Shown here: one piece after another, positions 7,852-16,500 of the stretch
Position numbering within the stretch: position 1 is the stretch's first letter
Layout: the number at the start of each line of letters is the position of its first letter
From: Thermoflexus hugenholtzii
GTDB taxonomy: Bacteria > Chloroflexota > Anaerolineae > Thermoflexales > Thermoflexaceae
Direction of reading: 5' to 3'
Length of the DNA: 64,000 bases
Assembly (NCBI RefSeq): GCF_018771565.1
Contig: NZ_CP076326.1
Coordinates: 3,169,785-3,233,784, forward strand
Program-made: the position numbers and the translations under genes
Notes under the pieces: generated by a model
The model's database searches: none
The model's input: the letters and a program-made list of their open reading frames with translations, nothing else
What the model was told of the DNA's origin: nothing

Positions 7852-9999
7852 ATGGGGACCATCTATCTTGCGCTGGCGTTTCACAACCACCAGCCGGTGG
7901 GGAACTTCGACTGGGTCTTCGAGGAGGCCTATCGCCGGGCGTATGAGCCCATGATCGCCGCCCTGGAGCGCCACCCGGGGGTTCGGGTGGCCCTGCATTA
8001 CACCGGGCCGCTGCGGGACTGGCTGCAGGAGCACCGGCCGGAGCTCCTTCTCCGGATCCGGCGCCTGGTGGCCCGGGGGCAGGTGGAGATCATGGCCGGG
8101 GCCTATTACGAGCCGATCCTGGCGGTGATCCCCGATGAGGATAAAGAGGGGCAGATCCGCAAGCACATCGAGTCCGTGCGGGCCGATTTCGGGGCGGAGC
8201 CCACCGGGTTCTGGCTGGCGGAGCGGGTGTGGGAGCCCCACCTCCCTCGCGCTCTGGCCCAGGCCGGCATCGCCTACACGATTGTGGATGACACCCACTT
8301 CAAATGGGTGGGGCTGAGCGATGACGACCTGTTCGGATATTACATCACAGAGGAGCTGGGCTTTCCCCTCAAGATCTTCGGCACCTCCAAACACCTGCGC
8401 TACACCATCCCCTGGGCGCCGGTCCGGGAGGTCATCGCCTGGCTGCGGGAGCAAGCGGAGCGGCCCCTGCCCCCCGGCGCCCCCCCTCGCGTCGCCGTGA
8501 TGGGCGACGACGGGGAGAAGTTCGGGCTCTGGCCGGGGACCGATGTCCATTGCTGGGATCGGGGATGGATCGAAGAGTTCTTCACCGCCCTGGAGGAGAA
8601 CGCCGACTGGCTGATCCCCATCCCGCCGGGCGAATACGCCGCCCGCTTCCCTCCCCTGAGCCGGGTCTATCTGCCCACCGCCTCTTACGATGAGATGACC
8701 GAATGGGCCCTGCCCCCCGAGGCCTCCGCCGCCCTCACCGCCCTTAAGCATCAGCTGCAGGCGGAGGGGCGCGACGATCTGCTGCGCTTCATCCGGGGCG
8801 GGTTCTGGCGGGTCTTCCTGGCCAAATACCCCGAAGTCAACCAGATGCACAAGAAGATGCTCTGGGTCAGCCGGAAGGCCCACCGCATCCCGGATCCGGA
8901 GCGGCGGGCTGAGGCCCTCGATCATGTCTGGGCGGGTCAGTGCAACTGCCCCTACTGGCACGGGGTGTTCGGAGGGATCTACCTGTTCCACATCCGGGAG
9001 GCCAACTATCAGCATCTGATCACCGCCGAAGCCATCGCCGATGAGGTCCGTTATGGACCGGGCCCCTGGGCGTATGTGGAGCAGGTGGATTTCGACGCCG
9101 ACACCCGGGAGGAGGTGGTGATCGGCACGCCTCACCAGTGGTTGCTGATCAGCCCCCATCTGGGCGGGCAGCTGCTGGAATGGGACCGGCGGGACGCTGC
9201 CCTGAACCTGCTCAACGGGATGACCCGCCATCGGGAAGGCTACCATACGGTGCTCCGGGAGGCCGCGGCCCGGGGGGAGGTCATCCGGACCGGCGAGGAG
9301 GGCCGTCTGGAAAGCATCCACACCCATCGGGTTCGGGTGAAGGAATACGGCCTGGAGGAGCGCCTGATCGTGGACTGGTATCGGCGGACCGGGCTGATCG
9401 ATCATGTGATGGCCCCCGAGGCCTCCCTGACGGACTTCTACCGCGCGCAGCATGCGGAGTGGGGGGACTTCGTGAACCAGCCTTACGAGCGGATCGCTCT
9501 GGAGGCGGAGCCCATCCCCCGCGTTGTTCTGCGCCGGGACGGCCACGTGTGGGAGCCGGGCGGACCGAAGCCGTTGCGCCTGGAGAAGACCCTGGAGGTT
9601 CTTCCCGACCGGCCCCTCCTCCGCGTCACCTATCGGGCGACGCCCCTGGGCCTTTCCGCCATCCGCGCCCGCTTCGGCGTGGAGATCAACTGGGGGATGT
9701 CCGGCGGGGACAGTGACAAAGCCTACACGGTGTGGCCGGATGGGGAGCTGCGGCCCTTCGCGACCCTCGAGGAGCTCCCCCCATCGGAGGAGCTGGCCAT
9801 CGTCCATGAATGGTGGGGGCGGATCCTGATCCGCCTGGATCGGCCGGCCCGCTGGTGGCAGTTCCCCGTGGAGGCCGTCTCCAACTCTGAGGCGGGCTTC
9901 GAGCGGGTCTATGAGGGAACCAGCCTGACCGCCCTCTGGGATCTGGAGCTCTCGCCGGGGGAGAGCTGGGAGGTCACGATGGAGTTCGAGCTGGCGTAG
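7852..9999 (+). CDS. GH57 alpha-glucan-active enzyme (4-alpha-glucanotransferase / alpha-amylase type)
   Basis: The protein has 715 residues. The N-terminal GH57 beta/alpha barrel begins ALAFHNHQPVGNFD. The nucleophile lies in FWLAERVWEP (Glu124) and the acid/base in VMGDDGEKFG (Asp220). These positions match Glu123 and Asp214 of the Thermococcus litoralis 4-alpha-glucanotransferase as I recall them. The C-terminal ~300 residues correspond to the DUF1925/DUF1926 beta domains of that enzyme type. It should cleave or transfer alpha-1,4-glucan chains in glycogen or maltodextrin metabolism. A GTG at 7834 is in frame, but GGAGGG seven bases before the ATG at 7852 and the family N-terminus favour the later start. 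Transferase and hydrolase activity cannot be separated by sequence. Confidence 0.88.
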   Translation: MGTIYLALAFHNHQPVGNFDWVFEEAYRRAYEPMIAALERHPGVRVALHYTGPLRDWLQEHRPELLLRIRRLVARGQVEIMAGAYYEPILAVIPDEDKEGQIRKHIESVRADFGAEPTGFWLAERVWEPHLPRALAQAGIAYTIVDDTHFKWVGLSDDDLFGYYITEELGFPLKIFGTSKHLRYTIPWAPVREVIAWLREQAERPLPPGAPPRVAVMGDDGEKFGLWPGTDVHCWDRGWIEEFFTALEENADWLIPIPPGEYAARFPPLSRVYLPTASYDEMTEWALPPEASAALTALKHQLQAEGRDDLLRFIRGGFWRVFLAKYPEVNQMHKKMLWVSRKAHRIPDPERRAEALDHVWAGQCNCPYWHGVFGGIYLFHIREANYQHLITAEAIADEVRYGPGPWAYVEQVDFDADTREEVVIGTPHQWLLISPHLGGQLLEWDRRDAALNLLNGMTRHREGYHTVLREAAARGEVIRTGEEGRLESIHTHRVRVKEYGLEERLIVDWYRRTGLIDHVMAPEASLTDFYRAQHAEWGDFVNQPYERIALEAEPIPRVVLRRDGHVWEPGGPKPLRLEKTLEVLPDRPLLRVTYRATPLGLSAIRARFGVEINWGMSGGDSDKAYTVWPDGELRPFATLEELPPSEELAIVHEWWGRILIRLDRPARWWQFPVEAVSNSEAGFERVYEGTSLTALWDLELSPGESWEVTMEFELA

Positions 10000-10005
10000 G
10001 CCGCC

Positions 10006-11367
10006 TCAGCGCATGCGCCGCAGGAGCTCCAGGGGGAGGAGGAACTTCTCGATCACCAGCTGGCGGAAGGTCAGAGGGGCGGACATCGGGATGAAGCCGA
10101 GGCGATACTGCACCATGAACAATCCGTTCCAGAGGACGAGGAGCAGCCCGACCGCCAGCGCCGGGCGAAGCCAGCCTCGGTCTCGCAGGGCCTCGAGCAA
10201 GGCCGAGAGCCCGAACACGAAGGCGGGCATCGCGCTCAGGAACATCCGCCCCCCGAAGGCGTCCCCCTGGGCCCAGTCGCGCCAGGCCCCGATCAGGTAG
10301 ACCTGAGCGAGGAAGCCGGCGGCCAGCGCGAGGGCCAGGGGGCGATCCCGCCGTGCGGCCCACGCCAGCCCCAGCACGGCGAAGGCGTAGATGGGATGCC
10401 AGGTGAAGAGGCCGTGCCAGCTGGAGAACAAGACCTCCAGCATGCGCGGCGCGGTCCAGCGGAACAGCGGCCCCGTCGCCCCGTAAAGATAGCTGCTCCG
10501 CCGCAGATCTCCATACATCCACTCCCAGGCCAGGGCCTGGGGAAGGAAGACCAGGATGGCGGCCCCGGCGAAGGCGAGGGCGCGCGCCGGGAGCCCGCGC
10601 AGCGCCTCCCGGAGCGGCCGCCCGAGGAGCCGGTCCACGAAAGGGCCGATCAGGAAGACCGCGTCCGCCGGGCGCACCAGGAGCATCAGCCCTCCCGCCG
10701 CCCCCAGCCCGAGCCAGTCTCCCCCTCGATCCCGCGCCCGGGCGATCAGCCAGCAGCGGAAAAAGAGCGCGGCGGCGAACATGGCCGTCATGTGCGCCAT
10801 GGACGGCTCGGCGACCATGTAGTAGACCGCGTTGCCGGCAAACCACAGGAGAACCACTGCAGCCCATGCCGCGGAGGGAGCGAACCAGCGGGCGGCGAGG
10901 CGATACAGCATCCAGAGGGCCATAAAGCCATACAGCATGCTGCCGAGCAACGTCACCCCCTCATAGAGCGGGCCGTAGCCATCCGCGGGCAGCGACGTCC
11001 CTCCGGCGCGCAGCGCCTGCGTCAGGCCGTGGGCGATGAGAAAGAAGGGGCTCCAGAGGAGGGCAGGGCCCATCGGATACGGGTTGGGGACCATCCCGGT
11101 GGGGCTGACCCGGGAGCGGGCTGGGTGATCGGGGGGCAGCGACCGCTCATACTGGTTCCGGAAGTCCAGATCGCCATCCAGAAGGAGCGAGGGGAGGTGA
11201 GCGTAATAGAAAGCCCCATCGGAGCCGATGAGATGGCCGTCGGCCCGGGGCAGCGGGATGGAGGCGATGAAGGTCAGCACGCACAGGGCGAAGAGGAGCA
11301 GGAGGCCCTGCTCCCGCCGGCGCTCCGCTTTCAGGGCATCGCTTCGGGAGAGGCCAGCGCCAGCCAT
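10006..11367 (-). CDS. Polytopic membrane protein, GT-C glycosyltransferase-like
   Basis: The 453-residue protein has about ten hydrophobic helices. The first extracytoplasmic loop contains GSDGAFYYAHLPSLLLDGDL, an acidic pattern like that of GT-C sugar transferases. It is the last gene of the minus-strand operon with a GT4, a GT87 and a flippase, and overlaps the GT4 gene by 37 bases, so it probably adds a sugar or completes a surface glycan. The start at 11367 has GGAGG just upstream. An in-frame extension to 12390 only reads antisense-like Pro/Gly/Arg sequence inside the GT4 gene and is not real. No specific family could be assigned with certainty. Confidence 0.78.
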   Translation of the reverse strand: MAGAGLSRSDALKAERRREQGLLLLFALCVLTFIASIPLPRADGHLIGSDGAFYYAHLPSLLLDGDLDFRNQYERSLPPDHPARSRVSPTGMVPNPYPMGPALLWSPFFLIAHGLTQALRAGGTSLPADGYGPLYEGVTLLGSMLYGFMALWMLYRLAARWFAPSAAWAAVVLLWFAGNAVYYMVAEPSMAHMTAMFAAALFFRCWLIARARDRGGDWLGLGAAGGLMLLVRPADAVFLIGPFVDRLLGRPLREALRGLPARALAFAGAAILVFLPQALAWEWMYGDLRRSSYLYGATGPLFRWTAPRMLEVLFSSWHGLFTWHPIYAFAVLGLAWAARRDRPLALALAAGFLAQVYLIGAWRDWAQGDAFGGRMFLSAMPAFVFGLSALLEALRDRGWLRPALAVGLLLVLWNGLFMVQYRLGFIPMSAPLTFRQLVIEKFLLPLELLRRMR

Positions 11368-12455
11368 AGCGCCTCCGCGGCGGCGACGTGTTGGCGCGCG
11401 TCGTAATGGGCCAGGGCGTAGATCCGCCCCTGGCGACCCAGGCGCTGCCGCAGTGCCCCGTCTTCCAGCAAGGAAAGGATCGCTTCGGCCAGGGCCTCCG
11501 GATCCCCCTCCGGGACCAGCCGACCGGCCACCCCATCGGGGACATACTCCGGGATCGCCCCGCTGCGGGTGGCGATGACCGGCACCCCGCAGGCCATCGC
11601 CTGCAGGTTGACCATCCCCACCTGCTCCGCCCACTTGCGGGTGGTCCGGGAGGGGCTGATCACGAGGTCGGCCGCCCGGAAATAAGGAGGGAGCTCCCGA
11701 TGTCGCACCGGGCCCAGCATGCGCACCGCGCCGGCCCACGGCGGGCGCCGGCTGAACGCCTCCATCTCCGCCCGCAGGGGGCCGCCGCCGATCAGCACCA
11801 GGCAGGCCTGGGGGAAGCGGGCGCGAACCCGGGGGAAGGCCTGCATCAGGTCCCGCACCCCTTTCTCCTCCACCAGCCGCCCCACAAAGAGGAGGACCGG
11901 CCCGGGGCCGAAATCGGGCTCCCGACCGTCGCGCTCCGGGGTGAACCGCTCGGGATCCACGCCCCATGTCCCATACATCCGTCGCTCGGTTTTCCCTTCG
12001 AAAGGACCGATCCATCGCACGTTGGCGCGGGCGCCTTCGTTGAGCACCACGATGCGACGGGCCCATCGGAAGACCGGGCGCAGCAGCGGACGCAGGAGGC
12101 GGGCGCCCTGGCCGTATTTGATCGGGAGGGGACGGTTCTCCAGGGTCACCAGGAGGAGGGGGCGTCCGAGGATCCGGGAGACGGCGAAGACCGTATACAG
12201 GATGGGCATCAGGCGCAGCGCGAAGGGGTCCACCCCTTGCAGGAGGTCCGGGTGGGCCCGGGCCAGCGCCCGAAGCAGGTCCGCCGGACCCCGGTAGCGG
12301 CGCAAGGAGGGATCCGCCAGCGCCTCCGGATCCAGGTCCCCATAGGAGGCGCGGCGGTAGAAGTGAAGGAGCTCCACCCGGGTCACCCACCGCAGCGGCT
12401 CGATCAGATCCCCTCGGATCTCCTCACTCACCATCGCCAGACGCGGGCGTCCCAT
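11331..12455 (-). CDS. Glycosyltransferase family 4
   Basis: The protein has 374 residues with a GT-B fold pattern. The C-terminal domain holds GPVLLFVGRLVEEKGVRDLM and the retaining-enzyme signature EQVGMVNLQAMACGVPVIAT followed by GDPEALAEAI. It is cytosolic or membrane-associated and would transfer a nucleotide-sugar residue onto a lipid-linked glycan. The gene overlaps the upstream GT87 gene by 32 bases and the downstream membrane protein by 37, so all three are translated together. The donor and acceptor are unknown. Confidence 0.9.
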   Translation of the reverse strand: MGRPRLAMVSEEIRGDLIEPLRWVTRVELLHFYRRASYGDLDPEALADPSLRRYRGPADLLRALARAHPDLLQGVDPFALRLMPILYTVFAVSRILGRPLLLVTLENRPLPIKYGQGARLLRPLLRPVFRWARRIVVLNEGARANVRWIGPFEGKTERRMYGTWGVDPERFTPERDGREPDFGPGPVLLFVGRLVEEKGVRDLMQAFPRVRARFPQACLVLIGGGPLRAEMEAFSRRPPWAGAVRMLGPVRHRELPPYFRAADLVISPSRTTRKWAEQVGMVNLQAMACGVPVIATRSGAIPEYVPDGVAGRLVPEGDPEALAEAILSLLEDGALRQRLGRQGRIYALAHYDARQHVAAAEALWLALASPEAMP

Positions 12456-13671
12456 TTGCGATCGCGTGCTCCCTCATCCTGCGGGAAGAACGCCAAATAT
12501 GAAGCGCAAGAGCGGCCCAGATTAGCATCAAACCAGTCACGGCGAAGATGCCGGAGCGTTCTATCTCTTTCAAGATCTCCCAGCCCACGCGGTGGACCAG
12601 GAACCCCAGGATCCACTGGAGATCGACCAGCAACACTCCCAGGATGGCGCTCCAGGTGGAAGACGGACTCAGAGCCCCATGCATCTTTTCCTTGATGAGA
12701 ACCCAGAGCGGAATGAGGGACCATACAAGGTGGTGATACCAGGAGAAGGGGGTGATCAGATTGCCCGCGGCCACGAACAGCCCGGCGGACCATTCCCACG
12801 GTTGACCGGAAGGCCATGTCAGGAGGAGCGTCAGGAGGCCGATGAGGAGGGAGAGAAACCGCTGAAGCGATGGGGTGGGCTCGGAGAGCAAAGGCGCGAA
12901 AAACGTCCGCCAGAGCTCGTTCTCCGGGGGGATCTTCAGGGCCAGCCGGATCATATCCGGCAGGCCGTGATATAGAAAGCTTCGAGCCCCTGAGGGTCCG
13001 AGGGCGATCATTAAGATGATCCCGATTAGCATGCCGTAGACAAAGACCATCGCGGCGGTTCGGAACATCCGACGCCAGAGGGCCCACAGCCATAACCAGA
13101 TGGGCCATGGCTTGATCCAGATCGCCAGGGCCAGCGCCAGGGGACTCCACGAGCGGTTCCACAGGAACATCACCATCAGGAGGAGGATCAACCCGTTGAC
13201 CTGGCCGTAGTTCATCGTCACGTTCACCGGCATGAAAACGAGGAGAGAAAGCAACATCGGCCACGCCGGGAGCTCGGTGCGCCGGGCGAACGCCCACGCC
13301 GCTCCCACAAAGGTTCCAATCGTCGCAGCACCCCATATCAGAGCCGCCCAAGGATAAGGAAGAACCGCAATCGGGATCATGAGCAGAGCAAGAAGAGGCG
13401 AATAAATATACACCGCAAGATGCGAACCCAATCCCAAATCTTTCCCGGCTAAATACCAATCATGAGAGGAAATCCGGTAAACATCCATCCCTCTTAAGAT
13501 AATTCGTGATGCCAGATAATAGGTAGCAAAGTCCATCATGCGATCGCGGCGTCCGTGTTCGATCTCCCAGTTCAGCCAGAGCCATCGACCCATCAGGATC
13601 AGAGCGACCAGGATTGTGGCGATGAGATCTGTGCTGGGCTTCTCCCGAAACCAGGATAAGACCTTGTTCAT
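12424..13671 (-). CDS. GT87-family (DUF2029) membrane glycosyltransferase
   Basis: The 415-residue protein has about ten membrane helices. The family hallmark is present: YSPLLALLMIPIAVLPYPWA, then MNYGQVNGLILLLM, then LALALAIWIKPWP. Characterised GT87 members are mycobacterial polyprenol-phosphate-mannose dependent alpha-mannosyltransferases, so a role in extracytoplasmic sugar addition is likely; mannose itself is not shown. The start at 13671 has GGAGGAGG nine bases upstream. Several A/T-ending codons and isoleucine-rich helices make it a little less GC-rich than its neighbours. Confidence 0.85.
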   Translation of the reverse strand: MNKVLSWFREKPSTDLIATILVALILMGRWLWLNWEIEHGRRDRMMDFATYYLASRIILRGMDVYRISSHDWYLAGKDLGLGSHLAVYIYSPLLALLMIPIAVLPYPWAALIWGAATIGTFVGAAWAFARRTELPAWPMLLSLLVFMPVNVTMNYGQVNGLILLLMVMFLWNRSWSPLALALAIWIKPWPIWLWLWALWRRMFRTAAMVFVYGMLIGIILMIALGPSGARSFLYHGLPDMIRLALKIPPENELWRTFFAPLLSEPTPSLQRFLSLLIGLLTLLLTWPSGQPWEWSAGLFVAAGNLITPFSWYHHLVWSLIPLWVLIKEKMHGALSPSSTWSAILGVLLVDLQWILGFLVHRVGWEILKEIERSGIFAVTGLMLIWAALALHIWRSSRRMREHAIANGTPASGDGE

Positions 13672-13719
13672 CGGGAGGATCCTCCTCCGTGGCGTCCCGA
13701 GCTCTGCCTGGGTCTCGAA

Positions 13720-15204
13720 TTATAGACTGTGGCGATTCATCAGGTGTGAGCGAAGGGAAGAAACCACGGGCCGCCAAGTCCGGCCCTCCAGGAGGAGCAA
13801 CGTCAGGAGGTAGAGGGTTCCGAAGGCCGCCGCTTTGGCGGCCATGCGCGCCAGGGGAGCGGAAGGGATCCCGCTGCCTTCGAGAGCGAGGGCCGGCGTG
13901 CTGGCGATCAAGAGCGCGCCCACGGCTCCACCCATCAAGGGCCATATGGAGAAGTCCACGGTCTCCCGGAGGGGGCGGTAGAGCATGAGGGCGCTCAGCG
14001 CCATCATGCCGTCGGCGGCGAGGGCCACGCCGTCGATCCCCCCGGCCCACGCCCCGACCACCACGCCCGGCAGGAAGAAAGCCAGGCGGGCGAGGGCCAC
14101 GCGACCCATCGCCGCCGGATGCCCCGTGGCCACCAGCAGCCCGCCGGCCAGGGCCACCCACCCCTCCAGCATGGCATACACCAGCATCAGGCGGAAGGTC
14201 CGCACCATCGGCAGCCAGCGGGGGTTCAACAGCTGCAGCAGCTCGGGCAACGCGATGGCCATCACCCCGCTGAGCAGCAGGCTGGCCCGCAGCAGCACAT
14301 ATGCGCCGCGGTAAAAGGCCTGGGAGAGCCGACGGCGATCACCCTGGAGGCGCGCGAAGGCCGGGGTGAGCACCAGGACCAGGGGGCCGGCCACCACCCG
14401 CCTCGGATACTGGGCGAACTCAAAGGCCCGGGCATACAGCCCCAGCGCCTCCTGCCCTAACACGGTGCCCACCCAGAAGTCATCGAAGCGCTCCAGCAGG
14501 AACTGGATGTTCCCGGAGAGCCAGAGGGGCCGACCGAACCGCACAAACCAACGGGCGATCTCCGGATCCCAGCCCCGGTGCGGGCGCCACATCCGGAGGG
14601 GCCCCCAGGTGAGCAGCGCCCGCACCCCGATGCCGCTGGCCTGTTCGGCCACCAGCGCCCAGACGCCCCAACCCCGCCAGGCCAGATAAGGGGCCACCAC
14701 GGTCATCGTTGCCGCGGCCGCCACATCCACCAGCGCCCGCCGGTCGAACCGCATATCCCGGCTCATCATCGTCTCCTGGACGAAGGAAAGGCCCTGCAGC
14801 AGCACCACCAGGCTCAGCCCGCGCAGGACCGCGGGCAGCTCCGGCATCCGGGGGTAGAGGGCGCCCAGGATCGGGGCGGCGAGGAAGAGGGCCAGCGCCG
14901 CCGTCGCCACCGTGCCCATCCGGAGCCATCCATAGGTCGCCAGCGTGGGCCGATCCCGCGCCTGCCGGTGCAACACCCCCTGGTCCAGCCCCCAGTCCAC
15001 CAGCTGAAGGGCCGCGGCGGCGTAGACACCCGCCATCCCGATCACCCCGAAGGCCTCCGGCCCCAGGAAGCGCAGGAGCAACAGGATCCGGAGGAACCCC
15101 AGGGCCATGGTGACCAGGGAGGCGGCCACGCTGTAGGCCGAGCCCCGCACCACCTGGCGAGCGATCCCGCCGGGATCCCGCGAAACTTCCACCGATGGGC
15201 CCAT
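13720..15204 (-). CDS. Lipid-linked oligosaccharide flippase, Wzx/MOP superfamily
   Basis: The 494-residue protein has 12-14 predicted helices. It begins with VVRGSAYSVAASLVTMALGF and RFLGPEAFGVIGMAGVY, the usual opening of polysaccharide-export (Polysacc_synt) proteins. It would move undecaprenyl-linked glycan units across the membrane for polymerisation or transfer by the downstream GT-C enzymes. It is the first gene of the minus-strand glycan operon. GAGGGA precedes the ATG. A possible -10, TATGAT on the minus strand at 15252-15257, has only a poor -35. Confidence 0.88.
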   Translation of the reverse strand: MGPSVEVSRDPGGIARQVVRGSAYSVAASLVTMALGFLRILLLLRFLGPEAFGVIGMAGVYAAAALQLVDWGLDQGVLHRQARDRPTLATYGWLRMGTVATAALALFLAAPILGALYPRMPELPAVLRGLSLVVLLQGLSFVQETMMSRDMRFDRRALVDVAAAATMTVVAPYLAWRGWGVWALVAEQASGIGVRALLTWGPLRMWRPHRGWDPEIARWFVRFGRPLWLSGNIQFLLERFDDFWVGTVLGQEALGLYARAFEFAQYPRRVVAGPLVLVLTPAFARLQGDRRRLSQAFYRGAYVLLRASLLLSGVMAIALPELLQLLNPRWLPMVRTFRLMLVYAMLEGWVALAGGLLVATGHPAAMGRVALARLAFFLPGVVVGAWAGGIDGVALAADGMMALSALMLYRPLRETVDFSIWPLMGGAVGALLIASTPALALEGSGIPSAPLARMAAKAAAFGTLYLLTLLLLEGRTWRPVVSSLRSHLMNRHSL

Positions 15205-15360
15205 TCGTCCCTCAACCGGCTCCCGGAATACCCGCGCATCGACCTCCCCGCATCATAACCCCACACCCCCCGTCCAGGAAACCCGACCCCCATCCGGAGG
15301 TTAACCCAGGTTATTTTGCTCGAAAATAATCCTGAAAATTCCTTGATGAACCTTTTTCTA

Positions 15361-15390
15361 TTGACAGCGGGATGGGAAGCTGGGTAAAGT
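15361..15390 (+). promoter_or_regulatory. Promoter of the phnD-like gene
   Basis: TTGACA (15361-15366) and TAAAGT (15385-15390) are 18 bases apart. The gap 15205-15424 separates this gene from the divergent flippase and is A/T-rich from 15300 to 15365. Nothing else is recognisable there apart from the weak minus-strand TATGAT at 15252-15257. Confidence 0.55.
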
Positions 15391-15424
15391 TTCGCCGGTC
15401 ATCCTGTTCCGCGGGGTAAAGAAC

Positions 15425-16411
15425 ATGCGGACGGCGCTTCGATGGGTATGGCTGATCGGCCTGTTCCTGATGGCCTGCGCACCGCGGCCGGCGGCCCGAA
15501 CGCGGCTGGTGGTGGCGGTGCAGCCGACCTTCGCCGTCTCTGAAGTGCTTGAGAAGGCTCGTCCGCTGGAGCAGTATCTGGAGCAGCGGCTGGGCCCGGA
15601 TGTGGATGTGGAGATCTATGTCCCGCTGAGCCAGGCCGGGGTGGTGGAGGCCCTGCGGTTCGGCCAGGCCCACGTGGCCTTCATGGGGCCCTTCGCGGGC
15701 CTGCTCGCTGTCGAGCGCGCCGGCGCCCAGGTGGTCCTGGCGGAGGTGCGGGAGGTGTTCCACGGCGCTCAGAAGACCGAGGCCACGTATTATTACTCCT
15801 ACTGGGTGGTCCCCAAGGACAGCCCCTATCAATCCTTAGCGGAGCTCAAGGGGAAGCGGGCGTGCTTCCCCAGCCCGATCTCCACCTCCGGCTACATCGG
15901 GCCCATGGCCCGGCTGGTCGAGCGGGGCCTCCTCCCCGAACCGGCGGAGGGACAGGAGGTGGACCCCAAGGCTTTCTTCGGCCAGGTGCTGTTCGCCGGG
16001 GGCTACGGCCAGTGCTGGGAGGCCTTGAAGGCCGGCCAGGTGGATGTCACGGTGATCGCCGGCGATGTGCCCGAGAAACTGTATCATGAAGTCCTTGACC
16101 ACACGCGGATCCTGGAGGAACAGGGGCCGCTCCCCTCCCACGTGGTGGTGGTGAGCCCGGCCCTCTCCGAGCCGTTGCGGACCCGCGTGGTGGAGGCCCT
16201 GATGGGGTTGGGCGCGCCGGAACACCGCAGCCTCATGCGCCAGTTCATTTCCGGCATCTTCGTAGGCTTCCAGAAGACCGACGCCCGGACCCATCTGGGG
16301 ACGTTGCGGGGGTATCTGCAGCGCACGCATATCGCCTTCTCGGAGCGCGTGGAGGTCGGCCGAGGCGGCGGAGGTGAGGAAGAGGAAGAAGAGAAGACGC
16401 CTCGACCCTGA
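15425..16411 (+). CDS. phnD: Phosphonate/phosphite/phosphate-type ABC transporter substrate-binding lipoprotein (PhnD family)
   Basis: The 328-residue protein has a signal peptide with lipobox LMAC (Cys18), so it is anchored outside the membrane. The PhnD pattern is clear: LVVAVQPTF, then ARPLEQYLEQRLG, GQAHVAFMGPFAGLLA, and SLAELKGKRACFPSPISTSG. It captures a phosphorus oxyanion, or a related anion, for the adjacent ATPase and permease. The C-terminus ends in an odd GRGGGGEEEEEEK tail that the family does not usually have. No C-P lyase or phosphite dehydrogenase gene is nearby, so the ligand is open. Confidence 0.87.
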   Translation: MRTALRWVWLIGLFLMACAPRPAARTRLVVAVQPTFAVSEVLEKARPLEQYLEQRLGPDVDVEIYVPLSQAGVVEALRFGQAHVAFMGPFAGLLAVERAGAQVVLAEVREVFHGAQKTEATYYYSYWVVPKDSPYQSLAELKGKRACFPSPISTSGYIGPMARLVERGLLPEPAEGQEVDPKAFFGQVLFAGGYGQCWEALKAGQVDVTVIAGDVPEKLYHEVLDHTRILEEQGPLPSHVVVVSPALSEPLRTRVVEALMGLGAPEHRSLMRQFISGIFVGFQKTDARTHLGTLRGYLQRTHIAFSERVEVGRGGGGEEEEEEKTPRP

Positions 16412-16419
16412 TCCTGAGG

Positions 16420-16468
16420 GCGGGCGGGCCCCGCGGGGATCCCACCCCGACGCGCGGGGCCCGCCCGC
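16420..16468 (+). terminator. Perfect 16-bp hairpin between phnD and phnC
   Basis: Arms 16420-16435 and 16453-16468 are exact reverse complements (GCGGGCGGGCCCCGCG and its complement) around a 17-base loop. There is no T-run, so it is more likely an mRNA-stabilising or partial-termination hairpin that raises binding protein over ATPase and permease than a full terminator. Confidence 0.6.
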
Positions 16469-16500
16469 TGTGGCTGGATCCTGAAAGCGAGGGAGCGCCG

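Noticed and set aside
4629-9807. Long minus-strand open frames opposite glgA, glgC and the GH57 gene (up to 692 codons)
   Set aside because: They mirror the coding genes, have Pro/Gly/Arg/His-rich products without domains, and are the expected antisense shadows in very GC-rich DNA.
11368-12390. N-terminal extension of the membrane protein across the GT4 gene
   Set aside because: The extra 341 residues are shadow sequence; the GT4 product is a clear family member in the other frame, and a ribosome site precedes the ATG at 11367.
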